Source: Gammaproteobacteria bacterium
GTDB lineage: Bacteria > Pseudomonadota > Gammaproteobacteria > SZUA-229
NCBI GenBank assembly: GCA_016744065.1
Contig: JADGFA010000034.1
Coordinates: forward strand, 1-46,784
Direction of reading: 5' to 3'
Length of the DNA stretch: 46,784 bases
Part shown: in pieces, positions 32,451-42,641 of the stretch
Layout of the letters: each line of letters starts with the position of its first letter
How positions within the stretch are numbered: position 1 is the first letter of the stretch
The notes under the pieces: generated by a model
What the model was told of the DNA's origin: nothing
Database searches by the model: none
The model's input: only the letters and a program-made list of their open reading frames with translations
Position numbers and translations under genes: made by a program

Positions 32451-35088
32451 GCAGGGTTGATTTTAGCTTTTCCATTGACTGATCATCCAGCAGAGGCTTG
32501 TGGTTTTTATCAGTGATATAGAAATTATCCAGTGCTTTTTCACCAGCAGTGGCGATTTTTGCATGATGAATGTGTATTTCACATTCTGCAAAGGCCTGGG
32601 CAATATTGGAGAGGAGGCCAGGCCGATCGCTGGTGACAATGTTTAATACGGTAATATCATTGCCAACGAGTTGATCAAAACGTATTTCTGTTTCTACAGA
32701 AAAGTTTTTCTGACTTCGGCTAGGAAGTCGATTTGATGGGCTAATGTTATCATCGTTGTCAGCTAATCTGGCTTTTAGCCTGTCTGTGATTTCGGTCATT
32801 CTATATTGTTCTGTCGGGCTATTACCGTTATCTTCAAGCACTTTAAAGCTGTTAATGGCAAAATGATTATGGGTAATATTGATTTTGGCGTTGACTATAT
32901 TTAAGCTGAGTTGCCCCAGTGTGGATGCGATGCAGGCAAATAACTTGTCATTTTCTTTGCTGTATATAAAAATTTCAGCTTCATTCCGCTGGTTTATGCG
33001 GCTATTAATTTTAGGCAGCGGTTGTTCCGCATCGAGCAATATAAGGCTGTGCCAGCTAATTTCATCGGGTGTATGATTGATGAAATACTCATCTGGGAAA
33101 GGCGTCCATAATTCGTTTAATACTTCAGAAACAACACCGAGTTTAGCCAGCATACGTGAGGCAGAGGTGCGTGTTTCATGAGATACAATTTCCCTTCGAA
33201 CGGGGTTGTCCAGGCCCGTTCTTATCGCTATAGCTGCTTTATGGTAAAGCTCTGATAGCAGGTTATCTTTCCATGAGTTCCATTGTTTTGGGTTAGTTGC
33301 ACGTATATCACACATGGTGAGTAAATAAAGGTTGTCCAGGTGGGCCAGGCTACCGACTTCATTGGCAAAGGCATATATGACTTCTGGGTCGCTGATGTCT
33401 TTACGTTGGGCTACCATGGACATGAGAAGGTGCTTTTCAACTAACCAGCCAACAAATTTACTGTCTTCCGCAGAGCGGCTGTGATTTAAGCAGAATTTTT
33501 CCGCATCAACTGCGCCCAGTTTTGCATGGTTTCCGCCACGACCTTTGGCGATATCATGAAATAGCCCCGCCAGATAGAGCAGCTCTGGTTTTTCCAGGTG
33601 CTGGAAAATGCCACTGGCCAGAGGGTGTTCATGGGCAAAGTTGGGTACGGATAAACGTCGCATATTTCTTACGACAAACAAGGTGTGTTGATCAACCGTA
33701 TAGGCATGGAACAGGTCATATTGCATACGGCCGACTATTTGATTGAAAGCGGGTATATAAGCTGCCAGTATGCCGTAGCGGTTCATACGGCGTAATTCAT
33801 GGGTTACCCCCCTGGTTTGCGTAATAATATCAATAAACAGCTGTTTTGCGGTTTGTGATGCACGGAATTTGTCATCAATTAGGTGTTTGTGCTCGCGTAT
33901 CAGGCGAATAGTGTGAGCCTGTACACCGCGTATTTCCGGATGTAGTTCCATTATTAGAAATATTTCCAGTAATGAGCTGGGGTGCTCAGTGAAAACATTT
34001 TCATGTCGGGCCGCAATATAGCCGTTGATGATATGGAAGCGAAGGTTGATAACAACAGCTTCTTCCTGTTCATCTGCATATAGAATTTCCTGACGAAATA
34101 GCTGTAGTAGAAGTTCGTTTAGTCGTTCAAGTTCAAGTACAGTTCGGTAGTATTTTTGCATAAACTGTTCAATAGCCAGGTTGTTTTCGCCATCTTTATA
34201 ACCAAAGTTTTCGGCTAATTGTTTTTGCAGGTCAAATAACAGGCGATCTTCATGTTTACCTGTGAGGTAATGCAGGTGTATGCGTATTTTCCACAGGTAG
34301 GTCTGGCATTCGTTCAAGGTTGAAAGTTCTGTCTGTGAGAGAAAACTATGATCAGCCAGTTCATGCAAGATACGTGTGCCAAAGTGACGTTTGGCAACCC
34401 AGTCAATCATCTGCAGGTCACGCAGGCCACCGGGGTTTTCTTTTATATTCGGTTCCAGATTATAAGCGGTGCCACCAAATTTACGGTGGCGTTGAGTTTG
34501 TTCTTCCAGTTTGGCTTTAAAAAAATCTTTACTGTTCCATATGTGCTCTGGCCCTGTCGTATTTACCATATCATTGAATAGTGACTCATCGCCTGTTATC
34601 AGGCGGGACTCCATTAAGTTAGTGGCTATAGTGATATCTTTTGTTGCTTCTTCTATGCATTCTGAGAGAGTGCGTACACTATGCCCGATATCTAATTTAC
34701 TATCCCAGAGTAGCATTAAAAATTGTTCAAGTTTTTCTCGGGTTTCCGGGTTTTCTTTTTCTTTTAGTAACAGCATCAGATCAATATCAGAGGCAGGGTG
34801 CAGTTCACCGCGGCCATACCCACCTACAGCGATTAATGAAAGGGTCTGGTTGCAATCAGTGAAATGTGCATTAAAAGCCTGGATTAATACCTGGTCAATA
34901 AACTGCGCTCGAGTATTGACGATTTCCAACGTGCTGGCACCCGCTTCAAACGCCTGTTTAATCGCTTCCTGGCCGGACTGGATCGTTTGTTTTAACAGCT
35001 TCAAAAGTTGATCTGGTTGTGATTTAAGTTGAGATGTGAAAAGGCTTTCATTGAAAATTTCGATAGATTGAAGCGTTATGTTTGTCAT
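32434..35088 (-). CDS. glnD: PII uridylyltransferase / uridylyl-removing enzyme
   Basis: 884-residue bifunctional nitrogen sensor that uridylylates and deuridylylates PII according to glutamine. Domain order is complete: nucleotidyltransferase with GGYGRGELHPASDIDLMLLL (about 89-108), linker helices, HD hydrolase domain with LFHDIAKGRGGNHAKLGA (about 508-525), and two C-terminal ACT domains (about 700-785 and 810-884; the second begins ITVLNIVTSDRPGLLSNIAQAFAE). Length is close to that of E. coli GlnD. It lies downstream of map on the same strand with a 182-base gap, a common neighbourhood in gammaproteobacteria. Confidence 0.96.
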   Translation of the reverse strand: MTNITLQSIEIFNESLFTSQLKSQPDQLLKLLKQTIQSGQEAIKQAFEAGASTLEIVNTRAQFIDQVLIQAFNAHFTDCNQTLSLIAVGGYGRGELHPASDIDLMLLLKEKENPETREKLEQFLMLLWDSKLDIGHSVRTLSECIEEATKDITIATNLMESRLITGDESLFNDMVNTTGPEHIWNSKDFFKAKLEEQTQRHRKFGGTAYNLEPNIKENPGGLRDLQMIDWVAKRHFGTRILHELADHSFLSQTELSTLNECQTYLWKIRIHLHYLTGKHEDRLLFDLQKQLAENFGYKDGENNLAIEQFMQKYYRTVLELERLNELLLQLFRQEILYADEQEEAVVINLRFHIINGYIAARHENVFTEHPSSLLEIFLIMELHPEIRGVQAHTIRLIREHKHLIDDKFRASQTAKQLFIDIITQTRGVTHELRRMNRYGILAAYIPAFNQIVGRMQYDLFHAYTVDQHTLFVVRNMRRLSVPNFAHEHPLASGIFQHLEKPELLYLAGLFHDIAKGRGGNHAKLGAVDAEKFCLNHSRSAEDSKFVGWLVEKHLLMSMVAQRKDISDPEVIYAFANEVGSLAHLDNLYLLTMCDIRATNPKQWNSWKDNLLSELYHKAAIAIRTGLDNPVRREIVSHETRTSASRMLAKLGVVSEVLNELWTPFPDEYFINHTPDEISWHSLILLDAEQPLPKINSRINQRNEAEIFIYSKENDKLFACIASTLGQLSLNIVNAKINITHNHFAINSFKVLEDNGNSPTEQYRMTEITDRLKARLADNDDNISPSNRLPSRSQKNFSVETEIRFDQLVGNDITVLNIVTSDRPGLLSNIAQAFAECEIHIHHAKIATAGEKALDNFYITDKNHKPLLDDQSMEKLKSTLLKYLN

Positions 35089-35270
35089 GGAGTCTCTAGT
35101 TGTTCTCTGGTTAATGCTATTTTGTTTCAGGTGCTTATATTTGAGAGAGAGTTTAATTAAATTCAGGTTTGCCCCTGTAGAATGAAAGTTTGTTTTCTTG
35201 TTTCAGGTTATATTTTTTATAGTCCGTAATGTATTTTGTTGAAGATGGTTTTAAACCTGAGTTTTATCGA

Positions 35271-36038
35271 TTAAATGGACTCGCCTTCGCGTAATGTTAG
35301 TACATCATATCCAGTTGGTGTAACCAGGATCGTGTGTTCCCATTGTGCTGAAAGGCTATGGTCTTTAGTTACCACGGTCCAGTCATCCTTAAGTATTTTG
35401 ACCTGACGTTTACCAATATTAATCATTGGTTCAATCGTGAATATCATACCTTCCTGCAGTGTAACGCCAGTGCCTGCTTTGCCATAATGCATAACCTGAG
35501 GATCCTCATGGAAGCCCCTGCCTATCCCATGTCCACAGTACTCTCTTACAACAGAAAAGCCGTTTGACTCAGCATGTTTCTGTATGACTTCACCTATGTC
35601 TCCCAGGCGCGTACCGGGCTTGACCAGTTGTATGCCCTTTACCAGGCACTCATGGGAGATATTGGATACGCGGGTGCCTTTGATGGTTGGTTCGCCTACA
35701 TGGAACATTTTACTGGTGTCCCCATGGTAGTCATCTTTAATTACAGTGATATCGATATTAATGATATCGCCCTTTTTTAGTTTCTTTTCACTGGGGATAC
35801 CATGACAAACCTGAAAATTAAGTGATGTACAGATAGATTTAGGAAAGCCGTGGTAGTTAAGTGGCGCGGGGATGGCTTTTTGTTTGTTGACAATATGGTC
35901 GTGACATATGCGATCAAGCTCATTGGTTGTGATGCCCGGTTTCACATAGGGCTCAATGATTTCTAATACTTCAGCTGCCAGACGGCCTGCTATACGCATT
36001 TTTTTTATTTCTTCCGATGTTTTTATTAGTATGCTCAT
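35271..36038 (-). CDS. map: Methionine aminopeptidase, type I
   Basis: 255-residue enzyme that removes the initiator methionine from nascent proteins. The five metal ligands can be placed: the aspartates in INIDITVIKDDYHGDTSKMF, the histidine in YCGHGIGRGFHEDP, and the glutamates in TIEPMI and QWEHTILV. It has the short type Ia length without N-terminal extension. It is divergent from rpsB across a 324-base region, the conserved gammaproteobacterial arrangement. Confidence 0.97.
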   Translation of the reverse strand: MSILIKTSEEIKKMRIAGRLAAEVLEIIEPYVKPGITTNELDRICHDHIVNKQKAIPAPLNYHGFPKSICTSLNFQVCHGIPSEKKLKKGDIINIDITVIKDDYHGDTSKMFHVGEPTIKGTRVSNISHECLVKGIQLVKPGTRLGDIGEVIQKHAESNGFSVVREYCGHGIGRGFHEDPQVMHYGKAGTGVTLQEGMIFTIEPMINIGKRQVKILKDDWTVVTKDHSLSAQWEHTILVTPTGYDVLTLREGESI

Positions 36039-36163
36039 ATTATTTGGCTTGTTTGTGTTTGTATCCAGATTAAGTGATTAGGCCTGAATTATAGACGATT
36101 TTCAAGATTTCCTTAGTTTTCTAATACTTAGCGGTTCCATAAGGATAAAAAATGCGCTTTTTA

Positions 36164-36362
36164 TTGTGTAAAATGGGTAAATATGGTATAAAGCCGCCGC
36201 GCTTATGCGCAAATTATATTATTTTTTAAATACGCACACATATCATTACCCTGTCAACTGGGTGCCTGAACATCGTTTACCTTCGGATATTTTTTCGAAG
36301 GGGCTTTGGATCAGGTTGTTGCAGGGGGTATGTGGAGGCCTAACCCTAACTGGAGTTAAATC
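36164..36362 (+). promoter_or_regulatory. rpsB promoter and structured leader
   Basis: TTGTGT (36164-36169), 17 bases, and TATAAA (36187-36192) with an extended -10 TGG. The GCCGCCGCGC discriminator suggests stringent control. The roughly 165-nt leader has hairpins ACCC...GGGT (36248-36263) and CCTTCG...CGAAGG (36280-36301), and a GGGT...ACCC pairing just before the GGAG ribosome binding site. In other gammaproteobacteria S2 represses its own mRNA through this leader; similar control here is likely but unproven. The rest of the 36039-36362 gap holds nothing else clear. Confidence 0.6.
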
Positions 36363-37181
36363 ATGGCTAAAGTAACTATGCGCCAAATGCTTGAAGCAGG
36401 CGTTCATTTCGGACATCAAACACGTTTCTGGAATCCTAAAATGGCAGAGTACATTTTTGGTGACCGTAACAAGATTCACATTATTAATTTAGAAAAAACA
36501 TTACCTATGTTCAACGACGCGTTGAATGCAATCAGTAAAATTGCTGCTGCTAACGGTAAAATCTTATTTGTAGGTACTAAACGTGCTGCTCGTAGTGCAA
36601 TTGCTGAAGAAGCTGTACGTTGTGGTATGCCTTACGTTAACCATCGCTGGTTAGGCGGTATGTTGACTAACTTCAATACAGTGCGTCAATCTATTCGTCG
36701 CCTTAAAGAATTAGAAACCATGTCTACAGACGGTTCTTTTGACAAAATGATCAAAAAAGAAGCGTTAACTAAAACTCGTGAAATGGAAAAACTTGATAAG
36801 ACTCTGGGTGGTATCAAGGATATGGCGGGTTTACCTGATGCGGTTTTTGTTATTGATACAGGCAATGAGGCTATTGCTGTGCATGAATCTAAAGTCCTGG
36901 GTATCCCGGTTATTGGTGTTGTTGATACAAATAACTCACCTGATGACGTTGATTATGTTGTACCAGGTAATGATGATGCGATTCGCTCAATCAAGCTTTA
37001 TATTGAAGCAGTAGCAGATGCAATTATCGAAGGTAAGGCCGCTTCATTAAATGTCAGTGCAGCAGAAGCTGAAGACGAGGTTGCAGCTGAAAAGGCAGCA
37101 CCCAAGAAAAAAGCAGCAGTAAAGAAAAAAGCAGCACCTAAGAAAAAAGCGGCTCCTGAAGCTGAAACTGAAGATAAGTAA
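36363..37181 (+). CDS. rpsB: 30S ribosomal protein S2
   Basis: 272 residues. Conserved S2 sequence throughout: [30 protein letters not shown] at the start, [29 protein letters not shown] and [25 protein letters not shown]. The last ~35 residues form a lysine-rich tail with three KKKAA-type units between acidic stretches, about 30 residues beyond the usual end. First gene of the rpsB-tsf pair. Confidence 0.98.
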   Translation: MAKVTMRQMLEAGVHFGHQTRFWNPKMAEYIFGDRNKIHIINLEKTLPMFNDALNAISKIAAANGKILFVGTKRAARSAIAEEAVRCGMPYVNHRWLGGMLTNFNTVRQSIRRLKELETMSTDGSFDKMIKKEALTKTREMEKLDKTLGGIKDMAGLPDAVFVIDTGNEAIAVHESKVLGIPVIGVVDTNNSPDDVDYVVPGNDDAIRSIKLYIEAVADAIIEGKAASLNVSAAEAEDEVAAEKAAPKKKAAVKKKAAPKKKAAPEAETEDK

Positions 37182-37191
37182 CTTTGGTACG

Positions 37192-37210
37192 GGTGAGCGT
37201 TATGCTCACC
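37192..37210 (+). terminator. rpsB-tsf intergenic hairpin
   Basis: GGTGAGC-GTTAT-GCTCACC, a perfect 7-base stem just after the rpsB stop. There is no T run. It is placed like the partial attenuator between rpsB and tsf in E. coli and could lower tsf expression or protect the rpsB 3' end. Confidence 0.5.
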
Positions 37211-37308
37211 TGTATTCCCAGTTTCTGACCTGGAATGAATATCAGGATATTTATTGGGCAGGTGAACAACGCCCTGTCCTGACAAACAATATTTAAGAGG
37301 TGAATACG

Positions 37309-38184
37309 ATGCAGATCACTGCTGCAATGGTTAAAGAATTACGTGAGCGCACCGGCTCCGGCATGATGGAATGTAAAAAAGCGTTACAGGAAGTAGACGG
37401 CGATATGGAAACAGCAATTGAAAATATGCGCAAATCGGGTCTTGCAAAAGCAGGCAAGAAAGCGGGTCGTATTGCTGCAGAAGGTTTAGTTGCAATTGCG
37501 GTTAAGGATGATAAAAAAGAAGCGGCTATTGTTGAAATTAACTGTGAAACAGACTTTGTTTCTGGTGGTGACGAGTTTAAAGCATTTACAGCAGCAGTAG
37601 CACAATGTGTACTGGATAACTCTCCAGCTGATGTTGAAGCTCTGAGTGCAATGACACTTGAAAGTGGTAAGACAATTGAAGTAACACGTCAGGACATGGT
37701 TGCTAAAATTGGTGAGAATATTCAGGTACGTCGTTTTGAGCGTAAGTCTACAGAGGGTGCTTTTGGTTCATACAACCATGGTATTCGTATGGGAGTAATG
37801 GTTGAGCTTAGTAAAGATGATCAGGATTTAATTAAAGATATCGCAATGCACATTGCTGCGATTAATCCTACCTGTGTCAGTGAAGCAGAAGTTCCAGAAG
37901 AAATGCTGGCAAAAGAAAAAGCTATTTTAGTGGCTCAGGCTAAAGAAAGTGGCAAGCCAGATGATATTATCGAAAAGATGATTGGTGGCCGTATTCGTAA
38001 GTACCTTGCTGAAATCACTTTAGTTGGTCAGCCATTTGTTAAAGATCCTGATCAGACTATTGAGCAGTTGCTTAAATCGAAAGATGCTACTGTTAATAGC
38101 TTTATCCGCTTTGAAGTTGGTGAAGGTATTGAGAAGAAAGTAGAGAACTTTGCCGATGAAGTAATGGCTCAGATAAGCTCATAA
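37309..38184 (+). CDS. tsf: Elongation factor Ts
   Basis: 291 residues. EF-Ts recycles EF-Tu by releasing GDP. The N-terminal UBA-like domain MQITAAMVKELRERTGSGMMECKKALQEVDGD and the core motif ETDFVSGGDEFKAF are diagnostic, and the C-terminal module is complete. ATG 37309 is chosen over an in-frame GTG at 37300 because it matches the family start and AAGAGG is correctly spaced before it. Confidence 0.97.
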   Translation: MQITAAMVKELRERTGSGMMECKKALQEVDGDMETAIENMRKSGLAKAGKKAGRIAAEGLVAIAVKDDKKEAAIVEINCETDFVSGGDEFKAFTAAVAQCVLDNSPADVEALSAMTLESGKTIEVTRQDMVAKIGENIQVRRFERKSTEGAFGSYNHGIRMGVMVELSKDDQDLIKDIAMHIAAINPTCVSEAEVPEEMLAKEKAILVAQAKESGKPDDIIEKMIGGRIRKYLAEITLVGQPFVKDPDQTIEQLLKSKDATVNSFIRFEVGEGIEKKVENFADEVMAQISS

Positions 38185-38221
38185 CGGTCTAGATTACAGG
38201 CTACTCAGGGATGAACTTAAG

Positions 38222-38246
38222 ACCGGGAATTTTTTCCGGTTTTTTG
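38222..38246 (+). terminator. Terminator after tsf
   Basis: ACCGG...CCGGT stem with AA/TT pairs extending it inward, followed by TTTTTTG. This is a simple intrinsic terminator separating rpsB-tsf from pyrH. Confidence 0.8.
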
Positions 38247-38274
38247 TGTATAGGGAATATGAAGACATTATAAT
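38244..38274 (+). promoter_or_regulatory. Possible pyrH promoter
   Basis: TTGTGT (38244-38249) and a perfect TATAAT (38269-38274), but the spacer is 19 bases. It is located just after the tsf terminator and about 120 bases upstream of pyrH, where a promoter for the pyrH-frr-uppS block would be expected. Confidence 0.35.
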
Positions 38275-38392
38275 ATTAATTTCAAATCATAACCGTTTCA
38301 GAGTTGATGGTACTGGTATAAGTGCAGGTCATGTAGTAGATAAGAGCCTGCGACTGGATGCATAATAATCATAAAAAATGGGCACAACAATA

Positions 38393-39118
38393 ATGAGCGA
38401 ATCTAAACCAGTTTATAAGCGTGTTTTATTAAAATTAAGTGGTGAAGCTTTACAGGGTTCACAAGAATCTGGTATTGATCCTGATATTATTAAACGAGTT
38501 GCAACAGAAATAAAGCAGATTATAGATTTAGGTGTAGAAGTCGGTGTTGTGATTGGTGCAGGTAATCTTTTTCGTGGAGCCGGGTTAGCCGAAGCAGGCA
38601 TGGATCGTGTAACCGGTGATCACATGGGTATGCTGGCAACTGTAATGAACTGCCTGGCTTTGCAGGATGCAATTGAAAGAGTCGGTCCAAGTTGTCGTGT
38701 TATGTCTGCATTAAGTATTCATCAGGTTTGTGAAGATTATGTTCGTCGCCGTGCAATTCGTCACCTGGAAAAAGGCCGAGTTGTTATTTTTGGCGCGGGC
38801 ACAGGTAATCCATTTTTTACAACGGATAGTGCAGGTGCATTACGTGCAATTGAAATTGAAGCTGATGTTCTAATAAAAGCAACCAAAGTTGATGGCGTAT
38901 ATGATTCAGACCCAATGAAGAATCCAGATGCAAAACGCTATGAAACACTTACTTATGATGAAGTGCTGGTGAAAAACCTGGGCGTAATGGATGCTACTGC
39001 TATTGTTTTGTGTAAAGAGCAGAATATGCCATTACGTATTTTTAATTTGAATGAAACGGGTGATCTGGTACGTACAATATCAGATAAGTCTATTGGTACT
39101 ACTGTTGTTTCTGTGTAG
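38393..39118 (+). CDS. pyrH: UMP kinase
   Basis: 241 residues. Bacterial hexameric UMP kinase converting UMP to UDP with ATP. Conserved parts are [14 protein letters not shown] at the start, [28 protein letters not shown] and the C-terminal [14 protein letters not shown]. Start 38393 ([10 protein letters not shown]) places the KPVYKR motif as in E. coli. An ATG five codons earlier (38378) is the alternative, and neither has a strong ribosome binding site. Confidence 0.97.
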   Translation: MSESKPVYKRVLLKLSGEALQGSQESGIDPDIIKRVATEIKQIIDLGVEVGVVIGAGNLFRGAGLAEAGMDRVTGDHMGMLATVMNCLALQDAIERVGPSCRVMSALSIHQVCEDYVRRRAIRHLEKGRVVIFGAGTGNPFFTTDSAGALRAIEIEADVLIKATKVDGVYDSDPMKNPDAKRYETLTYDEVLVKNLGVMDATAIVLCKEQNMPLRIFNLNETGDLVRTISDKSIGTTVVSV

Positions 39119-39184
39119 TTCTGAGAAATTAACAGAGAAAACCAGTTTAAAAATAAGTAAGCAATCAATAATTCGGAGAAATAC

Positions 39185-39742
39185 ATGATTGATGAAATAA
39201 CTCAGGATGCAAAAACGCGTATGACCAAGAGCGTAGAATCCCTGAGAACCGAACTCACTAAAATTCGCACGGGTCGTGCACATCCAAGCTTGTTAGATCA
39301 GGTGATGGTTGATTATTATGGCAGCATGACACCCATTAAGCAGGTTGCGAATGTTGTAGCAGAAGATTCAAGAACTTTAGCGGTAACCCCATGGGAAAAA
39401 CCAATGGTCGGCGCTATTGAAAAAGCGATTATGACAGCTAATTTGGGTTTAAATCCAGCATCGCAGGGGACCGTTATTCGTGTGCCTATGCCTATGTTAA
39501 CTGAAGAGCGTCGTCGTGATTTAGTGAAGGTGGTTAAGTCGGAAGGTGAAACAGGCAAGGTTGCAGTCAGGAATATACGTCGTGATGCGAATGGTGATTT
39601 CAAAGACTTATTAAAAGAAAAAGAAATTTCAGAAGATGAAGCTCGTAATGCTGAAGATGAAATTCAAAAGTTGACTAATAAATATGTAGCTGAAATAGAT
39701 AAACTACTGGAAGCAAAAGAAAAGGAAATGATGGAAATTTAG
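39185..39742 (+). CDS. frr: Ribosome recycling factor
   Basis: 185 residues, the standard length. With EF-G it splits post-termination ribosomes. [23 protein letters not shown], the PWEKPM stretch and [28 protein letters not shown] are family signatures. CGGAG precedes the ATG at good spacing. It lies 66 bases after pyrH. Confidence 0.98.
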   Translation: MIDEITQDAKTRMTKSVESLRTELTKIRTGRAHPSLLDQVMVDYYGSMTPIKQVANVVAEDSRTLAVTPWEKPMVGAIEKAIMTANLGLNPASQGTVIRVPMPMLTEERRRDLVKVVKSEGETGKVAVRNIRRDANGDFKDLLKEKEISEDEARNAEDEIQKLTNKYVAEIDKLLEAKEKEMMEI

Positions 39743-39844
39743 CGATTTATTGTATACCACTCTGGATACCATTTTGGACAAAGTGACATATACAATATGA
39801 CTTTAATCAGTAATTCGGTAATACCATAAATAAATATTAAGACA

Positions 39845-40618
39845 ATGACAGTTACATTAATTAATAATAAAGATCAGGAAGAAAACGACCAGCCAAAGCA
39901 TGTTGTTGTTGTTATGGATGGTAATGGACGTTGGGCAAAAAAACGCATGATGCCGAGAACAGCAGGGCATCATGCGGGTGTTAAATCGACACGTGAAATA
40001 GTAGAAGATTGTGTTAAAAGAAAAATTCAGGCACTAACATTGTTTGCATTTAGTAGTGAAAACTGGCAACGGCCTGAACAGGAAGTAAGTAGTTTGATGG
40101 AGCTGTTTGTATCTACGCTTCAGTCAGAAGTTAAGTCATTAGATAAGCAGAATGTACGTGTACGATTTATTGGAGAACTCTCTGCTTTTTCTAAAAAATT
40201 GCAGAAAAAAATCAGTGAAACAAAAGAGCTGACTAAAAATAATACAGGCTTACAACTTAATATAGCTGTTAACTATGGTGGCCGTTGGGATATAGCTGAA
40301 GCCTGTAAGGCTATTATAAATAAAATACAGTCTGGCGAATTACAGACCTGTGATATTAATGCTGAGTTAATAAATGAGTATGTTTGTTTGAAGCAGCTAC
40401 CTGAGCCAGATTTGTTTATACGTACTGGTGGTGAAATGCGTATAAGTAACTTTTTGATCTGGCAATTAGCATACACCGAACTGTATTTTACTGATGTGTT
40501 GTGGCCTGACTTTAAATCAGAAGAGTTCTCAACAGCTCTGGACTGGTATGCGGGTCGCCAAAGACGATTTGGAAAAACCGGCGAACAGGTTAAACCAGCT
40601 CAGACTCAGCAGGTTTAG
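39845..40618 (+). CDS. uppS: Undecaprenyl diphosphate synthase
   Basis: 257-residue cis-prenyltransferase that builds the C55 lipid carrier for peptidoglycan and polysaccharides. The catalytic aspartate is D25 in VVMDGNGRWAKKR. FAFSSENWQRP, the LNIAVNYGGRWDI helix and the C-terminal LFIRTGGEMRISNFLIWQLAYTELYF are conserved. First of a tightly packed block with cdsA two bases downstream. Confidence 0.97.
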   Translation: MTVTLINNKDQEENDQPKHVVVVMDGNGRWAKKRMMPRTAGHHAGVKSTREIVEDCVKRKIQALTLFAFSSENWQRPEQEVSSLMELFVSTLQSEVKSLDKQNVRVRFIGELSAFSKKLQKKISETKELTKNNTGLQLNIAVNYGGRWDIAEACKAIINKIQSGELQTCDINAELINEYVCLKQLPEPDLFIRTGGEMRISNFLIWQLAYTELYFTDVLWPDFKSEEFSTALDWYAGRQRRFGKTGEQVKPAQTQQV

Positions 40619-40620
40619 AA

Positions 40621-41433
40621 ATGCTTAAGCAAAGAGTGTTAACAGCCATCCCTTTAGCTGCATTGGTTATCTGGGGGATTCTTACCCAGTCTAAAGAAGT
40701 TATATTATACTCCCTGTTGATTGTTATTCTTGTTTCTGGCTGGGAATGGGCGCGTCTTAGCGGAATTCAGAATACTGCGCTACGTGCGGTTTACGCAGTG
40801 ATGATTGCATTTGGTGCATATTGCTCACAATTGTTTATTGATAGTAACCCTCAGTGGTTAACGCCTGTTTTATCTGTCACAGTGCTGTCCTGGTTTGTTG
40901 TTATTTACCATATGTTTTCAAAAGGCCCCCAACCTGTAAATCAGTCTATATCTATTATTAAATTACTCATTGGAATTATTGCATTAATATCGCCCGTATT
41001 GGCTCTTGTATTTTTACGTGTCGAAGGTAGCTACTGGTTATTTTATTGTTTAAGTATTATCTGGGTGGCAGATATTGGTGCTTATTTTTCAGGTAAGCGT
41101 TTTGGTAAAAATAAATTAGCTCCCAGCTTAAGTCCGGGTAAAACAAAAGAGGGTATGTATGGTGCTATTGTTGCTACAGCTATATATACCATTCTGGCAG
41201 GGTTGTTTTTTGAATTACAGGTAATAGCGCTTTTAATGTTATTAATAATCGCTTCTCTGGCTACCTTTATTTCAGTGGCAGGTGATTTATCAATTAGTCT
41301 GTTAAAGCGTGAAAAAGATTTAAAAGATACAGGCAGTATATTACCTGGTCATGGTGGTATTTTAGATCGAATAGATAGCGTGTTATCTTCAGCACCATTT
41401 TTTGCGTTATTTTTAAATCTGGTTATTTTTTAA
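40621..41433 (+). CDS. cdsA: Phosphatidate cytidylyltransferase
   Basis: 270-residue multi-spanning inner-membrane enzyme that makes CDP-diacylglycerol from phosphatidic acid and CTP. About eight hydrophobic helices are visible. The PF01148 signature is near the C-terminus: [23 protein letters not shown] segment ([19 protein letters not shown]), with [13 protein letters not shown] before it. The stop codon overlaps the dxr start by one base (TAATG). Confidence 0.95.
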   Translation: MLKQRVLTAIPLAALVIWGILTQSKEVILYSLLIVILVSGWEWARLSGIQNTALRAVYAVMIAFGAYCSQLFIDSNPQWLTPVLSVTVLSWFVVIYHMFSKGPQPVNQSISIIKLLIGIIALISPVLALVFLRVEGSYWLFYCLSIIWVADIGAYFSGKRFGKNKLAPSLSPGKTKEGMYGAIVATAIYTILAGLFFELQVIALLMLLIIASLATFISVAGDLSISLLKREKDLKDTGSILPGHGGILDRIDSVLSSAPFFALFLNLVIF

Positions 41434-42641
41434 TGTGGGATTCAAATTTAACTGTACAGGGTATTTGTGTACTGGGCTCTACGGGTACTATTGGTGTGAA
41501 TACACTGGATGTTATCAGGCGTCATCCAGAAAGATATAATGTCATTGCATTAACCGCTAATCAGGCAGACGAAAAACTGTTTCAACAATGTATTGAGTTT
41601 GATCCTCAGTATGCTGTTCTGGTAAATAATGATGCAGCACAGAGATTAAAAGAAAAACTGGATGTTGCAGGTGTTAATACTGAAGTATTATCGGGTGTTG
41701 AATCACTGGACAGAGTTGCCAGCCTTGAAAATGTTGACCAGGTAATGGCAGCAATCGTTGGTGCAGCAGGTTTGTTACCGACACTCGCTGCGGCTCGCGC
41801 GGGTAAACGAATATTATTGGCAAATAAAGAAGCACTGGTCATGTCGGGTGATATCCTTATGAAAGAAGTAGAGCGGTATAAGGCTGAATTACTTCCTGTT
41901 GACTCCGAGCATAATGCCATTTTTCAGTGTATGCCGAGACACTTTGAGAAAGGCCTGGAAAAAGTAGGTGTTAATAAAATATTATTAACAGCCAGTGGCG
42001 GCCCATTTAGAACGCGCAGTATCGATACACTGTGTGATGTAACCCCTGAAGAAGCCGTGGCCCACCCTAACTGGGTTATGGGGCAGAAAATATCAGTTGA
42101 TTCAGCAACCATGATGAATAAAGGGCTTGAGGTTATTGAGGCTTGTTGGTTGTTTAATGCACAGCCCTCCATGATACAGGTTGTTTTGCATTCACAAAGT
42201 ATTATACATTCTATGGTGAGCTATACGGATGGCTCATTACTTGCTCAAATGGGTAACCCGGATATGCGAACACCCATTGCCCATGCTATGGCCTGGCCAG
42301 AAAGAATACCCTCTGGTGTTGAACCATTGGATATATTTGAGGTCGCAAAGTTAGAGTTTGAAAAACCAGACTTTAAGCGCTTTCCCTGTCTGGCAATGGC
42401 GTATGATGTGCTTAATGAGGGTGGCACTGCAACGACAATACTTAACGCTGCAAATGAAATCGCTGTTGATGCATTTTTAAACAGGCAATTGAGCTTTACA
42501 AATATACCCAGGATAATTGAGAAAACATTGGAAACGATAACTAAGGTTGAGGCTGATAATTTGCAGACAATATTGCAGGCAGATTCAGAAGCGCGTCAGG
42601 TGTCACTAGACTGGGTGAAGCAATTGGAGTTCAGGCAATGA
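41433..42641 (+). CDS. dxr: 1-deoxy-D-xylulose 5-phosphate reductoisomerase
   Basis: 402-residue NADPH-dependent enzyme of the non-mevalonate isoprenoid route, making 2-C-methyl-D-erythritol 4-phosphate. The NADPH loop is [45 protein letters not shown] (metal and substrate site), SGGPFRTR and [23 protein letters not shown] are all intact. It provides precursors for UppS two genes upstream. It overlaps cdsA by one base and rseP by four. Confidence 0.97.
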   Translation: MWDSNLTVQGICVLGSTGTIGVNTLDVIRRHPERYNVIALTANQADEKLFQQCIEFDPQYAVLVNNDAAQRLKEKLDVAGVNTEVLSGVESLDRVASLENVDQVMAAIVGAAGLLPTLAAARAGKRILLANKEALVMSGDILMKEVERYKAELLPVDSEHNAIFQCMPRHFEKGLEKVGVNKILLTASGGPFRTRSIDTLCDVTPEEAVAHPNWVMGQKISVDSATMMNKGLEVIEACWLFNAQPSMIQVVLHSQSIIHSMVSYTDGSLLAQMGNPDMRTPIAHAMAWPERIPSGVEPLDIFEVAKLEFEKPDFKRFPCLAMAYDVLNEGGTATTILNAANEIAVDAFLNRQLSFTNIPRIIEKTLETITKVEADNLQTILQADSEARQVSLDWVKQLEFRQ

